Origin: Osedax fenrisi
Lineage: Eukaryota; Annelida; Polychaeta; Sabellida; Siboglinidae
Direction: 5' to 3'
DNA length: 64,000 nucleotides
Assembly (NCBI GenBank): GCA_964019155.1
Contig: OZ025241.1
Span: forward strand, 5,210,293-5,274,292
Below the pieces are notes generated by a model. The model saw nothing but the letters and a program-made list of their open reading frames with translations, was not told the DNA's origin and made no database searches. Both the position numbers and the translations under genes were made by a program. Positions 20,800 through 34,564 of this stretch are shown here, one piece after another; within the stretch, counting starts at the first letter, position 1; each line of letters begins with the position of its first letter.

Positions 20800-22925
20800 T
20801 TATGTGTGTATGTATCACACCTTATTTAAAAGTATTATTATCATAGTGTAACAACTTTTCTTGCATGTTATAATTTCAAAATCGACATCAATATTCCCTA
20901 TATATCATACATATAATTATATATATTAGTTTATTTAGATTAAAAAAACTTAAATATTATGAAATATAATATAATATAATGAAATATTATATATAAATAT
21001 ATTTATATATATAATTGTTATATTACTTGATAAATAAACAACGTATTTCCATATATAGATGCTTGTATGATCAATGGATATTTCAACATACTATTATTGA
21101 TCGAATCTAAGTTACTATATTGACCAATGCGGACACACATGTGGTAACTTATAACTAATAAAATAATTAATATATAATATTACACCTTTAAGTATATTTT
21201 AATTTGATGCACATATTAGTTACCATTTGTATATTTACACGGATTTTATAATCCACAATAATTAATTAAACTATGGTAATACTAAGCATAATACATTTCC
21301 AACCCTTGGTTTAAATTAACAATATTGTTAGTATTAAAAGAAATATTACATGAACTATTGTTATGTCATCATGCAATAACTGTGATAAGTTAATAAAAAT
21401 GTGTATTACATATAATATTACTAATAATATCATTACGTTTTACATACATACTATATTTCTATTAAAATAAATGATTATCCCTTATTAATTAAGAAAATAC
21501 TAAATATGTACATAGTCTTACATAGAAAATAGTTACTTGTTATATTATGAGGTATACTCTATATTTACTTTTAGATAAAGTAAAGCAATAGTATTGATAT
21601 TAAAAACAAAATGCTCAATAAACAATAACATATTATTTTTAAATTGTTTGATAACCAAATTAAATAAAAAAATCGCATTCCTCTACTTAAACATTTAGTC
21701 GATCGTAATATCATTCATACAAATGATCTTAATAAAACAAATTTTCTTTCTGAATAATTATCATTTGTTATTCTAAATTCTGATTATACTAATGATTCAT
21801 TTTTAATGAAATATTTTAGGTTTAATGATGTATCTATATAACAGGATATATTAATATAATGTATTTGTAATTTAACATAATACATTTAATTAATTTGTGA
21901 TGTTTAACCAGATATATGGTAACATTATCATCTTACGATTGTATCATCGTTCATCTATTATTTGTTATCGTATTCTAGATAAAGGTTAATTCCATACTAT
22001 ATTGAATTCAGCTAATATTATTCCAATATGTACAACATATTGTTCACTTATTATTATCAAATTATCTTCCAAATCTATTTATTTGGGTATATGATATTAT
22101 CTGATGCATCATTTGATATTTTATGTGTGAAGTTTATATGTCAAATATATAATATGCCGAAACTATCCAACCCTCATAATTTATAATACTAATGTATATC
22201 ATATTATATGGGCATGCCCAACCAGATACATCATCCATTTTTATTTGATGATGTTATTTATCTCGTTTTATCCCAAATATAGCCTTTATTATAATGTTAT
22301 TTAATTACGGTGTGTATAAATCGCAACTTATTTATATATACTATTTTTTATTTTTATATTTCAGTTATTATTATTGATTAATACATATCGTATAACTATA
22401 TTTATTTAAATATTATCTATCTATCTAAAATAAAATTTGATAGTATTGAAATAAATCTCTAAATATTTAAAATATGTTGTAATATATACCAAACTACTTA
22501 TACTTTTGAACTGATTTTGTGCGTTTTCTATATTAATATTATTATCTGATTGCTTGATTGATACTTTTTTAAGATAATATATAGTCTACATATATAATCC
22601 AAAGTATAAAGTATAAATATGTACAGTTACCGTAAAATAAATGAAAAATAATCACAAATAGAAATAAATTATATAGTAAAAATAAACGAAAAATGGATAA
22701 ATTAGAATAACTTAATAAGTAAGTCAAAATATATAGAATACATAAATTATTCCTAATAATGGATACTTTTAATAACTTTACATAAGAAAGCGGACTTGGC
22801 AAATTATTCACACTATTATCACACATAATGTAACATACCATATTATACATTATTTTTCAAATGAAAAATGTATAAATACTGTTTTAAATATATATATAAT
22901 AAATCAAATACATTACAGTATATTT
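20800..22925. other. Intronic AT-rich region, no gene recognised
   Basis: About 2.1 kb with scattered short frames. The minus-strand frame 22569-22850 is hydrophobic, T-rich and matches nothing known to me. No transposon ends or long repeats were spotted. Confidence 0.45.
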
Positions 22926-22929
22926 TCGT

Positions 22930-22960
22930 TTATTGTATAATTGTATAGTATCTGTTATAG

Positions 22961-23000
<40 letters not shown>

Positions 23001-23317
23001 TCTTATGATTAAGAAATTAAATGAAATACATTCAGGTTATTGTTTAAATGGAAATATCATAAATAATCTCTGTTATGCAGATGATACAGCATTATGTCCA
23101 CCATCACTAAGGGGTTTGCAGTTGTTGATAAGTTGTTGTGAAGAGTTTGCTAACCATAACCACATAACGTTTAATGTTGATAAATCTGTTATTTACCAAT
23201 TTATTTTGATAAATCATATCATAATCCTGTGAAATTATATATAGATAATAAACTTCTAAAAGTTGTCAAATCATATAGATATCTTGGACATTGGATTTCA
23301 GAGGACTTATTTGATGA

Positions 23318-23352
<35 letters not shown>

Positions 23353-23870
23353 ATATTAAACAGTTATATAAACAAAGCTATGCAATATCATATAACTTTA
23401 ATCATTGCTCTAAGGATACCAAAAGTATTCTATTTAACACATTTGTTTCTAATATATACAAAATTAGTAGCATATGGATACCGAATAGATATTGCACGGC
23501 TAAACTTAATATAGTTTATAATACTGCTTATCGTATTGTTATGAACTATAGACGTAGAAATAGTGCCTCTGTAATGTTTTTTAACGATTATGTTAATAAT
23601 TTAACTGTTAAATTATGCAAGTAATATTATTCGCTATATAAACGAATACAATTATCGTGTAATTCACTAATTGTTCAATTATATGAATATAATATTGTGT
23701 TCCCATCGCCACTGTTTACCATGTGGTATAACTCATTGTTTGTAGAGTATTTTAAATTTCATTTCTTAGATTAATTGTTTTTTTTTTAGTTTATTCTTTT
23801 TAATTTTCGTTTATATTCTATGGACCTCTGTATTTCATGTATGATTATAATAAATTAAAAAAAATAAAAA
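22930..23870 (+). pseudogene. LINE reverse transcriptase 3' half with in-frame (TA)n tracts
   Basis: Frame 1 (22933-23232) has LNGNIINNLCYADDTAL, RGLQLLISCCEEFANHN and NVDKSV: an intact YADD motif C and the following block. Frame 2 (23229-23624) continues with VKSYRYLGHWISED, SIWIPNRYCTAKLN and YRIVMNYRRRNSASVMF, the thumb region. A stop/frameshift near 23230 separates them. Past the stop, FPSPLFTMWYNSLF-like sequence runs to a short UTR with tatggacctctgta and an A-rich end near 23870. (TA)n tracts at 22960-22999 and 23320-23349 lie in coding sequence; the second keeps frame as Ile-Tyr repeats. 5'-truncated and inactive. Confidence 0.8.
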
Positions 23871-23879
23871 TATATATAT

Positions 23880-24300
23880 CTATATTATTAAGTTATATCA
23901 TTAGTCATAACCTAATTCGCATGATCTTTCATTGGAAGTAGTACTATCGATTGCACGTCGTTCTTGATAACAAGATATACATAATATTCTATAATATCGT
24001 AAATCATTATATAACCTTACATGTATACATATAATAACATATACACTTATACAAATATAATATTCGTTTATATATATATATAGAATGTATATATATTATG
24101 TATATAGTATATATATATATATAAAAATACATAATACATAATACCTGCCTATAATTGGTCAATATTTAAAAAATAAGAAGACCGCTATTGAATAAAGTAA
24201 CATGGTCACGCAGATATATAATGAGATTAATTTTAAGGAATGCAATTTAGAACCTTCATTTAAATCTTACGAAAATGTTATCATAGTAAACAAATATGCT
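23880..24300. other. AT-rich spacer, no gene seen
   Basis: Short (TA)n patches only. Confidence 0.5.
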
Positions 24301-26221
24301 TTCAAAACTCTTTTTTACAAAGAAACGGAAATTTGAATGCCCAGCTCAACATGCAGATATTGCCGAACCTCGTAAAATGGCGAATGAAGCTTATACAATT
24401 TTATATAACATTCAGAATAGATAACCTGCAGGAAGCAAAAAAGTAAACTACAGGTAACATACGATAAAATAAAACATGACAAATTAAAAAAAAAAAGTAA
24501 AATATATATAAAATGCAAATCAAATAGCAAAAAATGCAACATGAAAACTAATACACGATATGACAGGGAGGAAATATTCCAAAAGAGGAATAATTAAAGG
24601 AGACAACAACGAAAAAATAATTAATAAATGGTTCAATCATTTTATAAATCTTCTCGGTGGAGCAAATATAAATGAAACTGATACATTTGAACCTGACATT
24701 ATATTTAAAGGAACATTAGACATTGATAGTGAAGATTTTACAAAAGAAGAGTATCTAGCTGTAAAGAATAACTTAATAGATGTAAAATCTGTTAGACTGG
24801 ATGGTATTGTACCCGAAGCATTTAAATACTGCAACTTCGATGATATTATACTTGAATATACAAATAGAGTACTAATTGATGGCAAAAAAAATAACATAAT
24901 CGTCCTTTGTAATATAATACCTATTCCCAAAACTGGTCATTTAAATTAAGTCGATAATTATAGAGGTATCGCTCTATCTACTGACGCTCTTAAAGTTACA
25001 AATAAAATGATTTTTAATATAAGTCAGCCATTCAACAACCCTCTTTTAATCAAAATGGATTTAGTCCCGGGAGATCAACAATAACACACATCATTGCTCT
25101 ACGAAGATTAATATAAGGGATAAAATTTCATAATGTGAAGGCAATAATCATTTTTGTTGACTTTAGGAAAGCATTTTATAGCACTAATATAAGTCGTATG
25201 TTCAAAATTTGCTATGCTTACTGTACACCTAGAGCAATAATATATATGATATCGGTTTTACATGCAGATACATGTGCAAAAGTAATTACCCCTGATGGCG
25301 AAACCAAAGAGTTTCAAATATACAAAGGAATATTACAGGGCGATAGATTGGCAATTCTTATTCGTCATAAAACTTGACTATGCAATGAGAATGGCTATAA
25401 AGGATAATGAAGTGGAACTAGATTTCAAACTAATTAGCAAACAAAGTCGCAGGAAACCTGCAGTAACGATCTCTGATTTAAGTTATGCCGACGATATTAC
25501 TCTAATATCAGAAGAAATTTAGCAATCACAAGAATTGATTTCCATAGAAGAAATGAATGATTCAGAAATTGGAATTCAGATAAACTCGGAAAATACTAAG
25601 ATCATGGCTTTCGCTCAAACAAACCCATTCAATATATACACTACGTTAAATTCACAAATTACAATAGTTGATTACGTCAAATATCTTGGATTATGGATGA
25701 ACAGCTCACTTAAGTATTTTGAATTCCGTAAAGCACTTGCCTGGAAAGCGTGCCATAAAATGAAAAAGCTCTGGGAATCAAACCAAATTTGCAAGGTTAC
25801 CATAGAAACTATTTTATTATATGGTAGCTAAACATCGACTATCAAAAAATCGCTGGAAAAACGAATTAATGGATGCTACACCAAACTTCTTCGCATGTTT
25901 TTAAATGTGTCTTGGAAAGATACATGGTCCAATAAGAAACAATATAATGGCATGCCAACAATTACTAACAGTATAGATATACGTCATACGTATTGCTTGA
26001 CATTGTATACGTCATAAGAAGAGGCTTCCTATAACCTCATATTATGGGAACTAAAAGGAAAGCAAAACAAGGACGGCGTACAGTGACAGATTTGTATACA
26101 ACTTAAAGGACGATACTGACATGGAGGAAATTGATGAAATTAGAAATGTATTGATAATGAGATATGTTTGGAAGAAAATTGCAAAATCGAGAGTTCGACT
26201 AAATTAAGTAAGTAAAGTAAT
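24300..26221 (+). pseudogene. RTE-like LINE, family A copy 1
   Basis: Plus strand, several frames: WKLIHDMTGRKYSKRG-type linker (Trp now a stop), NKWFNHFINLLGG, LDGIVPEAFKYC, CNIIPIPKTGHLN, DNYRGIALSTD, FVDFRKAFYSTN (motif A), YKGILQGD (motif B), LSYADDITLIS (motif C, intact), INSENTKIMAF, VKYLGLWMN, and a C-terminal run KQGRRTVTDLYTT...MEEIDEIRNV. Stops and shifts at about 24557, 24947, 25376, 25520 and 25829 divide it. The end is aagtaagtaaagtaat, a short (AAGT)n-like tail. The same family recurs at 26330 and 56880. Confidence 0.83.
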
Positions 26222-26329
26222 ATTACACACACCAACGGAAAACTAGTCATTGATTAGGCAGAAGAAGTAAAATTATAAGTAAAAAATACATTAACTTTAT
26301 CAGTAATGAATCAAATAATAGAATCGTCA

Positions 26330-27885
26330 CATAAATCATACGTATGAGGCTATGATCCAGTGTTAAATAAAACAAACGGAAAATCTACTAATGTTCCATA
26401 ATAAAGGTTCCGAAAATTAGCAAAGAATACAGCAACACAGTTAAATGTATATATATATATCGATATTAACAAATTATCCATAAACACATCTGCCACAGAC
26501 TCATATGAACTCTTCATAAAAGCTAATGAAGAAACAGCAGCTTCATTGATACATTTGAAAATAAAACCATAAGAAAGAAAAGAATCTCCCAATACAGAAA
26601 GAGTAGCAAACTAAGTAACTTCAATCAAACACTATATAAGGATTATTCCGTTTTAAATACAAATAATTCACAAGAAAAACTATTTACAGGATATAATTCT
26701 ACAAGAAGAATACGATAATATTAAAACTGAAATTTTAAATTATAACATAAAAAAAACAAATGACCAAAGTAGACATGCATATATCTGGAAATTAATCAAC
26801 AAATTGACTTGACGGATACATCCAAAAAGAAGTAAAATACATGCCAGAAGTATAAGAAAATGGAATACATACTTTAAGAAACTACCAGGTAAGGGATATG
26901 AATATGAAACATGTTCCATTCAAATTAAGACTACCAGTGAAAGTTCCCTCGCTATAAAAACAGGAGTGTTAATTTCTGAAGAATATAGGAATGTAAAGGA
27001 AAATTTTATTTAAGCTAAATATATACGATACCAAATCGTACGTAGAAATCCTAAAATACTAGAACTTCGATGATATCATTCTTGAGTTCTCTAACAAGAT
27101 ATTCACACGACATGAAATACCATCGCAATTGCTAAATTTCAACATTTTTCCATTTCCCAAATCTGGTAATCTCGAAGATGCAGGGAACTACAGAGGCATA
27201 GTACTATCAGTAATAACATCTAAAATAACGAATAAAATGATATTAAATCGAATTCATCCTTACATAAATCATATAATAGGTTCCAATCAGAATGAATTCA
27301 TACCCGCAAGATCTATAATCTCATACATATTAACTCTCATACGATTGTTTGAAAGAGTCAAAAGTCATAATATTAATCTAATTATTATTCTTGACCATTT
27401 TATTAGGCATTGTATAGTATCAACATAGCAATAATGATCCATGTACTATAATTATGATATATACCCCACAATTGTTTACAAACGATTATATTAAAGTATA
27501 AATAATCTTATTCAAACGTTATAACACCTAACGTAGAGACCAACAATTTAAAATAATATAGAGATTCATGCAATGTAACACACTAGGACAGGTTATTTTT
27601 ATAAATATACTGGAGTATATTATGCGTCAAGCCATTGAAGGATGATAGGCATACTTCGGACTTTAAATATAACTACACTAAGAATAAGAAACTTAAAATA
27701 AGAATTCTCAAAGAAAAAATCGAACATAAGTTAATAAGGTAAACCGACGAACTTGCGCAAACATTATTTTATAGACGCTAAATAATGGCATAAGAATAAT
27801 AGGTAGACACTCATAAACATTTATAGTGTGAAGAAGAAGACGAATTAAGAATATTAAGAAAAGAAAGTAAGTAATATATTACTGA
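26330..27885 (+). pseudogene. RTE-like LINE, family A copy 2
   Basis: Starts about 110 bp past the tail of copy 1 in the same orientation. Recognisable pieces: SRHAYIWKLINKLT, RKWNTYFKKLPGKGYEYE, then in frame 27129-27428 FNIFPFPKS, NYRGIVLSVITSKITNKM and NQNEFIPARS, followed by degraded INILEYIMRQAIEG. The catalytic block is not recognisable. It ends gaaaagaaagtaagtaatat, a tail of the same type as copy 1. It is more decayed than copy 1. Confidence 0.7.
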
Positions 27886-27889
27886 TTAT

Positions 27890-29139
27890 AGTGTAATGAA
27901 CGAGCTATTTATACTTACAAATAATATTTTATACTTATTAAATACATAATATACACACACACAAACACGCATATATATATATATATATAACTAGTTTTAT
28001 TTTTATTATCAATTAATTGAAGTATACAAATTAAATGTATACTAAACTAAAATACAATCATGTAGTATTTTATTAATTATAGGTATATTTTCATATTACT
28101 TAGTTATATAATAAATAGATATAATTAACATTTTATATTTTTTTTTAATTTAAATAATGTATTTTAAAAATATATTTGTAATAACTATACAAAATAATCT
28201 ATAGTTAGAAAAATCGTATATATAGACATAATCTACACTATTAATAGTATTAATATATGCTTTTATTAGTATTAATATATACTTTTAATTATATACATTT
28301 AATGAGATATATCGAATTATTTATTATATATTGTGTATTTATAATATGTAATATATAATAGGTAGTATTACTCGTATACGAGTTTGCTATAATTAATGAA
28401 AATGCTTTATAAATACTGTGTTTTCTACACATAATGTAACAATATATACTCATTGAATTAAATAAATTAAACTATTAAAATAACCTAAAATACCTGACCA
28501 TTAATTTACAGTTTATATGTAACATATATAACGAAAGTGAATTTAAAAATAATGTTAATATAACGAAAATCACATAACTTATGCTAATAAACTACTTATA
28601 ATATAATAAAGTCGTGTATATTCTATATATTCAGTTATACACTATATACGTATGTTTATGAAATATATAATACTATATTATTATTGTTATTACTTGTATT
28701 AATTATCATCAATATAAGTAAAATAGTTATAATTTATTTTGTAATATAATTAGATGTTTATAGATTTATTTATTTTTTAGCCTTATAAACCGGCTAAATC
28801 GCCGGAAATAACACTTTTTAAAAAACCCAAACTGGACCAAACCCAAACCCAACCTTCGGCGGCAGTAGCGTTTATTCGGTTTAAAACGAAAAGTCGTCGA
28901 GCAGTGGTAGAAAATGGTAGTTTTGTCCGGTTACCAGATTTTCGCAAAAATACGTTTTAAATGAACATTGAAAATTAGAATATTTACATACCCAAACAAT
29001 ATTCGTTAATTAAGTATTAAAAAATATCTATTGATAAATTTATGAATTTTAATTATATATATTATAATTTAACCTGTCTGGGAAATTGTTATCTAAAGTG
29101 AATATCATATTTATAATATTAAACTATTATAAAAATATG

Positions 29140-29180
<41 letters not shown>

Positions 29181-29200
29181 ACGCGCGACTCCCGTTTAAT
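27890..29200. other. Intronic AT-rich region with one GC-richer patch
   Basis: A patch at about 28780-28950 (aaaccggctaaatcgccgg, repeated aaaccca words, ccggttaccag) stands out and may be the remnant of a mobile element, but no paired ends were found. (TA)n at 29141-29174. Confidence 0.45.
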
Positions 29201-29625
29201 AAACTAACATTATATGTAAATAAAACTTCGTATACGACTAAACATACGACTTTTGGATTTTATAAGCATCATATATTTAACATTGCATTAAATGGTATAC
29301 TTTTTAAATGTACTAATACATTTAAATTTCTTAGTGACTTTTTTGGTAATATAATCACCTTAAAACTTCATATTACAATATTATCTTATCGATTATCTAG
29401 AATACTAGCAGTAATTTACAAACGTAGAAATAAAATTGATAAACAGTTATTAATATTACAATTTAATTGTTTATTTCATTCAAGATTAACATATTGTGCT
29501 GCTTCTTGCGGATAACATTATAAACGTATTTTAAATAATATATGTATTCTACAAAACAAAGTATTAACATGTATATATAAACTACCATTAAGGTATAACA
29601 TTGATTTTATCAATAAAATACATAA
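29200..29625 (+). mobile_element. LINE reverse transcriptase thumb fragment
   Basis: One plus-strand frame of about 140 codons with a single stop: LNKLTLYVNKTSYTTKHTTF, ALNGILFKCTNTFKFLSDFF (a decayed KFLGV block), LSYRLSRILAVIYKRRNK, LFHSRLTYCAASCG, LNNICILQNKVLTCIYKLP. This is the motif D-E to thumb part of CR1/Jockey-group LINEs (NxxKTxYMLF ... KFLGVxID ... LYKLR ... LxYCxxVWGN ... LQKKVLR). It begins at a (TA)n tract and ends where the RTE-like element at 29635 starts. Confidence 0.7.
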
Positions 29626-29634
29626 TATTTTAAA

Positions 29635-31180
29635 ATGATGTGATATATAGTTAATATGAAGTCCGTAATGATATTCTGACTCTTAAGAATGGGAAATCGC
29701 CAGGTCGTGATAACATTCCTGGTGAACTTATAAAACACGGAGGTGAAAGTCTGATCAAAATATTTACCACAATATGTCAACAAATATGGAAAACAAAGAA
29801 GTGGCCAGACCAATGGACTAAATCACTTATAATACCAATTCCGAAAAAAGATGACTCACGGAAATGTTCAAACTACCGCACCCTGAGCCTTATCCCGCAT
29901 GCAAGCAAAATACTTCTAAGAATAATCCTAAACCATCTAAACCCACAAGCTGAAACAATCCAATCAGAAGAACAGGTAGGCTTTAGAAAAGCACAATTGC
30001 ACAAATTTCCCGAAGCACAATTGAACAAATCCTTAATTGCAGAATTCTCATGGAAAAGCACATAGAAAATAATAAAGATGTATATCACAACTTTATTGAT
30101 TTTAAAAAGGCTTTTGACCGTGTATGGTTTATGGCAAAGTATGTATAACTTCGTAATATCACAAGATATCATAGAAATAATATAATCACTGTATTCTAGC
30201 TCTACTAGTGCAGTCCTTATCAACAATGTAACCGGGAGCTTCTTCAACACAACTGTAGAAGTCAGACAGGGATGTCTACTCCCTCCAGTATTGTTCAACA
30301 TCTTCCTTGAACAAATTATGATAAACACGCTCGATGAGTATACTTCAACTATCTCGATTGGCGGTCGAAAGATCAGCAACCTTAGATTCGCAGACGATAT
30401 AGACCTAATAGCAGGAAGCAATACCGAATTACAAGACTTGACAAATCGACTAGTCGAATCTTCAAAAACCCACGGCATGGAAATAATCTAAGAGAAGAGC
30501 AAAACGATGGTAAATTCTAAGAATAATGATAAGTGCGCTAAAATTTACATGGATGGAATACTACTCGAAGATGTAAAAATCTTCAAATATCTAGGAGCGA
30601 CCCTAAAATCGGATGGAGCGTCAGGTAATGAATTCGCATAGCTACTGTTACATATGCAATGACAATATTAAACATTATATGGACCAGTAAACATATCGGC
30701 TTTAAAATAAAATTCAATTTATACAGATCGCTAGTTCTATACTATCTATACTACTATACGGTTGTGAAACATGGACGCTAATGTCAAATGAAGAAAAGAG
30801 GATCTCAACATTCAAAAACAAAGCTCATAGGAGACTTCTTGAAATCAATTATCGACATATGAAAACTAATCAATATGTAAATGAGACAATAATACAATTG
30901 GTAGGCAAATTCGAACCTCTGCTGACAACCATCAAAAGAAGGAAAATATCATACTATGGGCACATATGTCGCCATAATAGTTTGGCAAACACTATCATGA
31001 AGCAGAGGTCGCCCAAAGAAAGACTGGATGTCAAACATCACTCTGTGGACAAACAATAAGTTAGATGAACTGTTGGAGAAGACGAGGGATAGAGACAGAT
31101 GAAGAACAGTTGTTATTGTTGCAAGCAACATGATTCCCCCTACGATGCATGCGTCACGGGATTAAAAGTAAAAGTAAAAG
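29635..31180 (+). pseudogene. RTE-like LINE of the HmRTE-type family (family B)
   Basis: Plus-strand RT with blocks in order: LKNGKSPGRDNIPGELIKHG, SLIIPIPKKDDSRKCSNYRT, SEEQVGFRKAQL, HNFIDFKKAFDRVWF (motif A), VEVRQGCLLPPVLFNIFLEQ (motif B), ISNLRFADDIDLIAGS (motif C, intact), KYLGATLKSDG, ILLYGCETWTLMS, KRRKISYYGHICRH, RDRW-like near the end, and NMIPPTMHASRD before the stop. The wording is that of endonuclease-reverse transcriptases of RTE type common in invertebrates. A small tandem duplication (gcacaatt...) near 29992-30025, stops and frameshifts break it. The tail is (AAAAGT)3. It is markedly richer in G+C than the flanks. The minus-strand frame at 29873-30478 is a shadow. Confidence 0.88.
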
Positions 31181-31189
31181 TACGTTAAT

Positions 31190-32377
31190 ATAACATTACT
31201 GACAAATGCATATATTGCTTATACTGATAAAGCTAACAGTAATATCAATTTATCAAAAATACTTATACATATACTATACCTAGATACACATTTGTTACTA
31301 AATGTAGATTAATTATTAGCATATATGCAGTATAGTTTGCTAGTATAAAACTATAGAATAATCTCAATACAAATTTGAAATTTACAAAAAATATTTGTTA
31401 TTATTATTATACTTATATACACTATGTATTTAACTTGATTTATATTCATGGTTCAAGTGTGTACTGTAGTTATATGGGATGTTATGCATATGTATTTTTG
31501 AAATGCTAATATTAAAGAGTTTGGTACACTCAAGGGTCTGGCCAATCCATGCGGACTTATATATAACATATTGCAATATATTGCATGGGTAACCATGAAG
31601 CTTCCTTCATTTGTTAATTATCATCATTACTTATAGACATCACTTGTTCTATTAGTTGGCAAAATTATTATTATAAAAAAAAATGATTTTTAAAAATACA
31701 TTGTTATATAATATATTATGCATATGGCATTATTCTGTTTAAATACCATGCAAGTCTTCTGAACATTTTATGTGTCCCTTACTGTTTTTTTCTTATAATG
31801 ATTACAATAATATATGTATATAAATGTATATTATCTTATCTAATAAAATTCAGTATTTTTCTGGGTATAAGAAGCCGGATTGATAACAAAGCTTATGATC
31901 ATCCATTGAAAAAAAATGTATTAGTATAGTAATAAAAACAAATTCATTATGGAGATTGTATTTAAATTGCAATAGTAATATAAGTATTTAAAACTTTAAA
32001 ATAAACAATATTTATAAATAAATTTAAAATTTGTAATAAAACTTAAGGATGGGTAATATAATATACTTCATATTTTTTAAGTCTAAAATAACATAAGAAT
32101 ATCATGACCTAATAAACAATACACTACAATAAAAGCACATTTTTAATATTAATACCGATGCAAACTAAAACAATATGAGTTGTATACATTAAAACCCTCC
32201 CATCTATTGAATACAATACTTAATAATGTTCATATCATTAATCTAAATTTAATATCGATAAATTATATTGAAGCAAAATATTACATTTAAATAACCATAT
32301 GTAATATATCAGGTATTAAAGTAATTAAAGAAAAAATAGTCAATAAAGTAATAAATAGTGATAAGTAAAACTATATG

Positions 32378-32429
<52 letters not shown>

Positions 32430-32610
32430 CATACAACTATTATATATTAACCTGTCATATAATATGTTGGTTTTGTAAAATTGGCATTACATAATACTCC
32501 ATATTGAGGTGTACATAAATAATACCATTTGTATGCTATTTTTATTATTAAAATATATTTATATTATTTTTAAATTCATATATGAGAATACATTATATGT
32601 TACATATATA
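31190..32610. other. Intronic AT-rich region, no gene seen
   Basis: (TA)n at 32388-32424; nothing else recognised. Confidence 0.5.
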
Positions 32611-32617
32611 TTATTAT

Positions 32618-32851
<234 letters not shown>

Positions 32852-32859
32852 TCAAATGT

Positions 32860-33630
32860 GGTACAATTCCATAATGTAATTTTAACTAATTCCAGTATAA
32901 TTTCATGAGAAGAAAATATAATATAGATATTCAACTGATAATAATAAATTATAATAACAATTTATTATAACAATATGGTAATAACATAATATCAAATTAA
33001 TTAATGTTTAAATATAAAAAATAATAATATAATATATTATATACAAATTATTATTATTAAGGCGAAGTGGTCATATTTATCACGCTACATGTAAAATATA
33101 GGACATATATCATGTTTTCAAAATGTATATAATTTATTATAATTAAGTTTTTCTAATATTAATATAATACTATTATTAAAATCATATATCTCTATTATAT
33201 GGTTGAATATTTGTAATTGATTAGTAATCTAAATAATACAAATTAAATTATTTTTGTATTCGTATAATATTTTTCAAATACGTATTCATATATATATATA
33301 TATATATATATATAGAGGGAGAATGACACCCTATAAAGCCCACGATGTATATTTGTGTATATGCTATGTAAAGACCCATTTTGAATAATGCATATTTTTT
33401 AACGTAATTTTAATATGATAACTAGTGTATTAACATAATTATAATACTAAAATGTTATTTTAAAAAAATCATTATTATAGGATATACATTTTTTGCTGGG
33501 CTTCTACATATATTATACATTTACTTACGTATTTGTTGAGCTTTAAATACCCTGTAAACTTTGTACCACCATAAAGACCATGTAAACTTTGTACCACTAT
33601 AAATGCCCATATTAATAAAGTATATCGGTA
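32860..33630. other. AT-rich region, minor repeats
   Basis: A block at 33220-33290 recurs at 49165-49240 (gtaatctaaataata ... caaatacgtattcat). Around 33550-33600 a tgtaaactttgtaccac word is duplicated. No gene. Confidence 0.5.
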
Positions 33631-33637
33631 ACCAGTC

Positions 33638-33770
33638 ACTTCGTCCGGTATTTTTTTGATTATATACCTACAATGTAGGTCCTACATTGATACATAGAGA
33701 ATTAATTTATTGGACGAGGTGGATTTTTGATTTGGTACATAGTGATTTTCGGACGAAGTGAATAGTATTC
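33638..33770. mobile_element. Small MITE-like inverted repeat
   Basis: tcacttcgtccg at 33638 and cggacgaagtga at 33759 are perfect 12-bp inverted repeats bounding a 133-bp AT-rich block with an internal ggacgaggtgga near-copy. No coding capacity. Confidence 0.5.
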
Positions 33771-34123
33771 TAATAGTATATTTAGTAAAATAAAATAGCC
33801 AAGTTTTAATTATATAATTTTATTACTCTTCTTTATTACTCTTCCTATAATAATTTACTAATTTTTTGTTCTTGTATAATCATTATGATTATAATATATG
33901 ATTCTCATTATAAAAATTATTATTAAAATCTTATTAAATAATAGTTATAATAATAAATCAATTTTACTTAATTTATTCAATATTATTCATATAATTGAAT
34001 GGAAACCTAACTTTTTAACACATTAAATATGCCTGGATAATACAGTGGATTAAATTCTGATTATTTTTGAATCCAATAATATATTCATTATATTGATATA
34101 TTCAATATATTATTGAATTAATC

Positions 34124-34336
34124 AATTTAATTTATAATATTATTATAATAATTATATTATATAAATTAAATAATTTAATATAATTATTATAATAATAATT
34201 AATAATTATTATAATAATAATTAATAATTATTAATTAAATTATATAATTATATAAATTAAATAATTTAATATAATTATTATAATAATAATTAATAATTAT
34301 TAATTAAATTATATAATTATAATAATTATTATATTT
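34124..34336. repeat. 213-bp stretch of pure A/T with tandem and inverted repeats
   Basis: No G or C occurs between 34124 and 34336. A ~97-bp unit (ataaattaaataatttaata then attattataataataatta) occurs twice, and self-complementary words such as aattaataatt are frequent. Confidence 0.85.
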
Positions 34337-34493
34337 GATTACGTCTGGTGAACCAACCCAGATTAACTTTAGTTTTAATAATTACTAACTATATAATATT
34401 AACAAATTAACTATATTATATAAATAAAATATAATATATGTAATACTTCAATACACGTATATCTAAGATCTAATTAGCTATATAATAAAAATA

Positions 34494-34564
34494 AGACTTG
34501 GTAGTCTAGAGGGTAGAATATTGCAATATGTGTATACACCCCTCTAACCACTACGCTATAGACA
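34494..34564. other. Chimeric tRNA-like fragment
   Basis: Plus-strand half acttggtagtctagagg matches the 36750 copy; the right half, read on the minus strand, is ctatagcgtagtggttagag as in the 35232-35340 copy. The two halves face each other, so it is a recombinant remnant. Confidence 0.5.

Noticed and set aside
24637..24930. 97-residue minus-strand ORF
   Set aside because: Antisense shadow of the family A LINE.
29873..30478. 201-residue minus-strand ORF
   Set aside because: Antisense shadow of the RTE-like RT, whose plus-strand motifs are clear.
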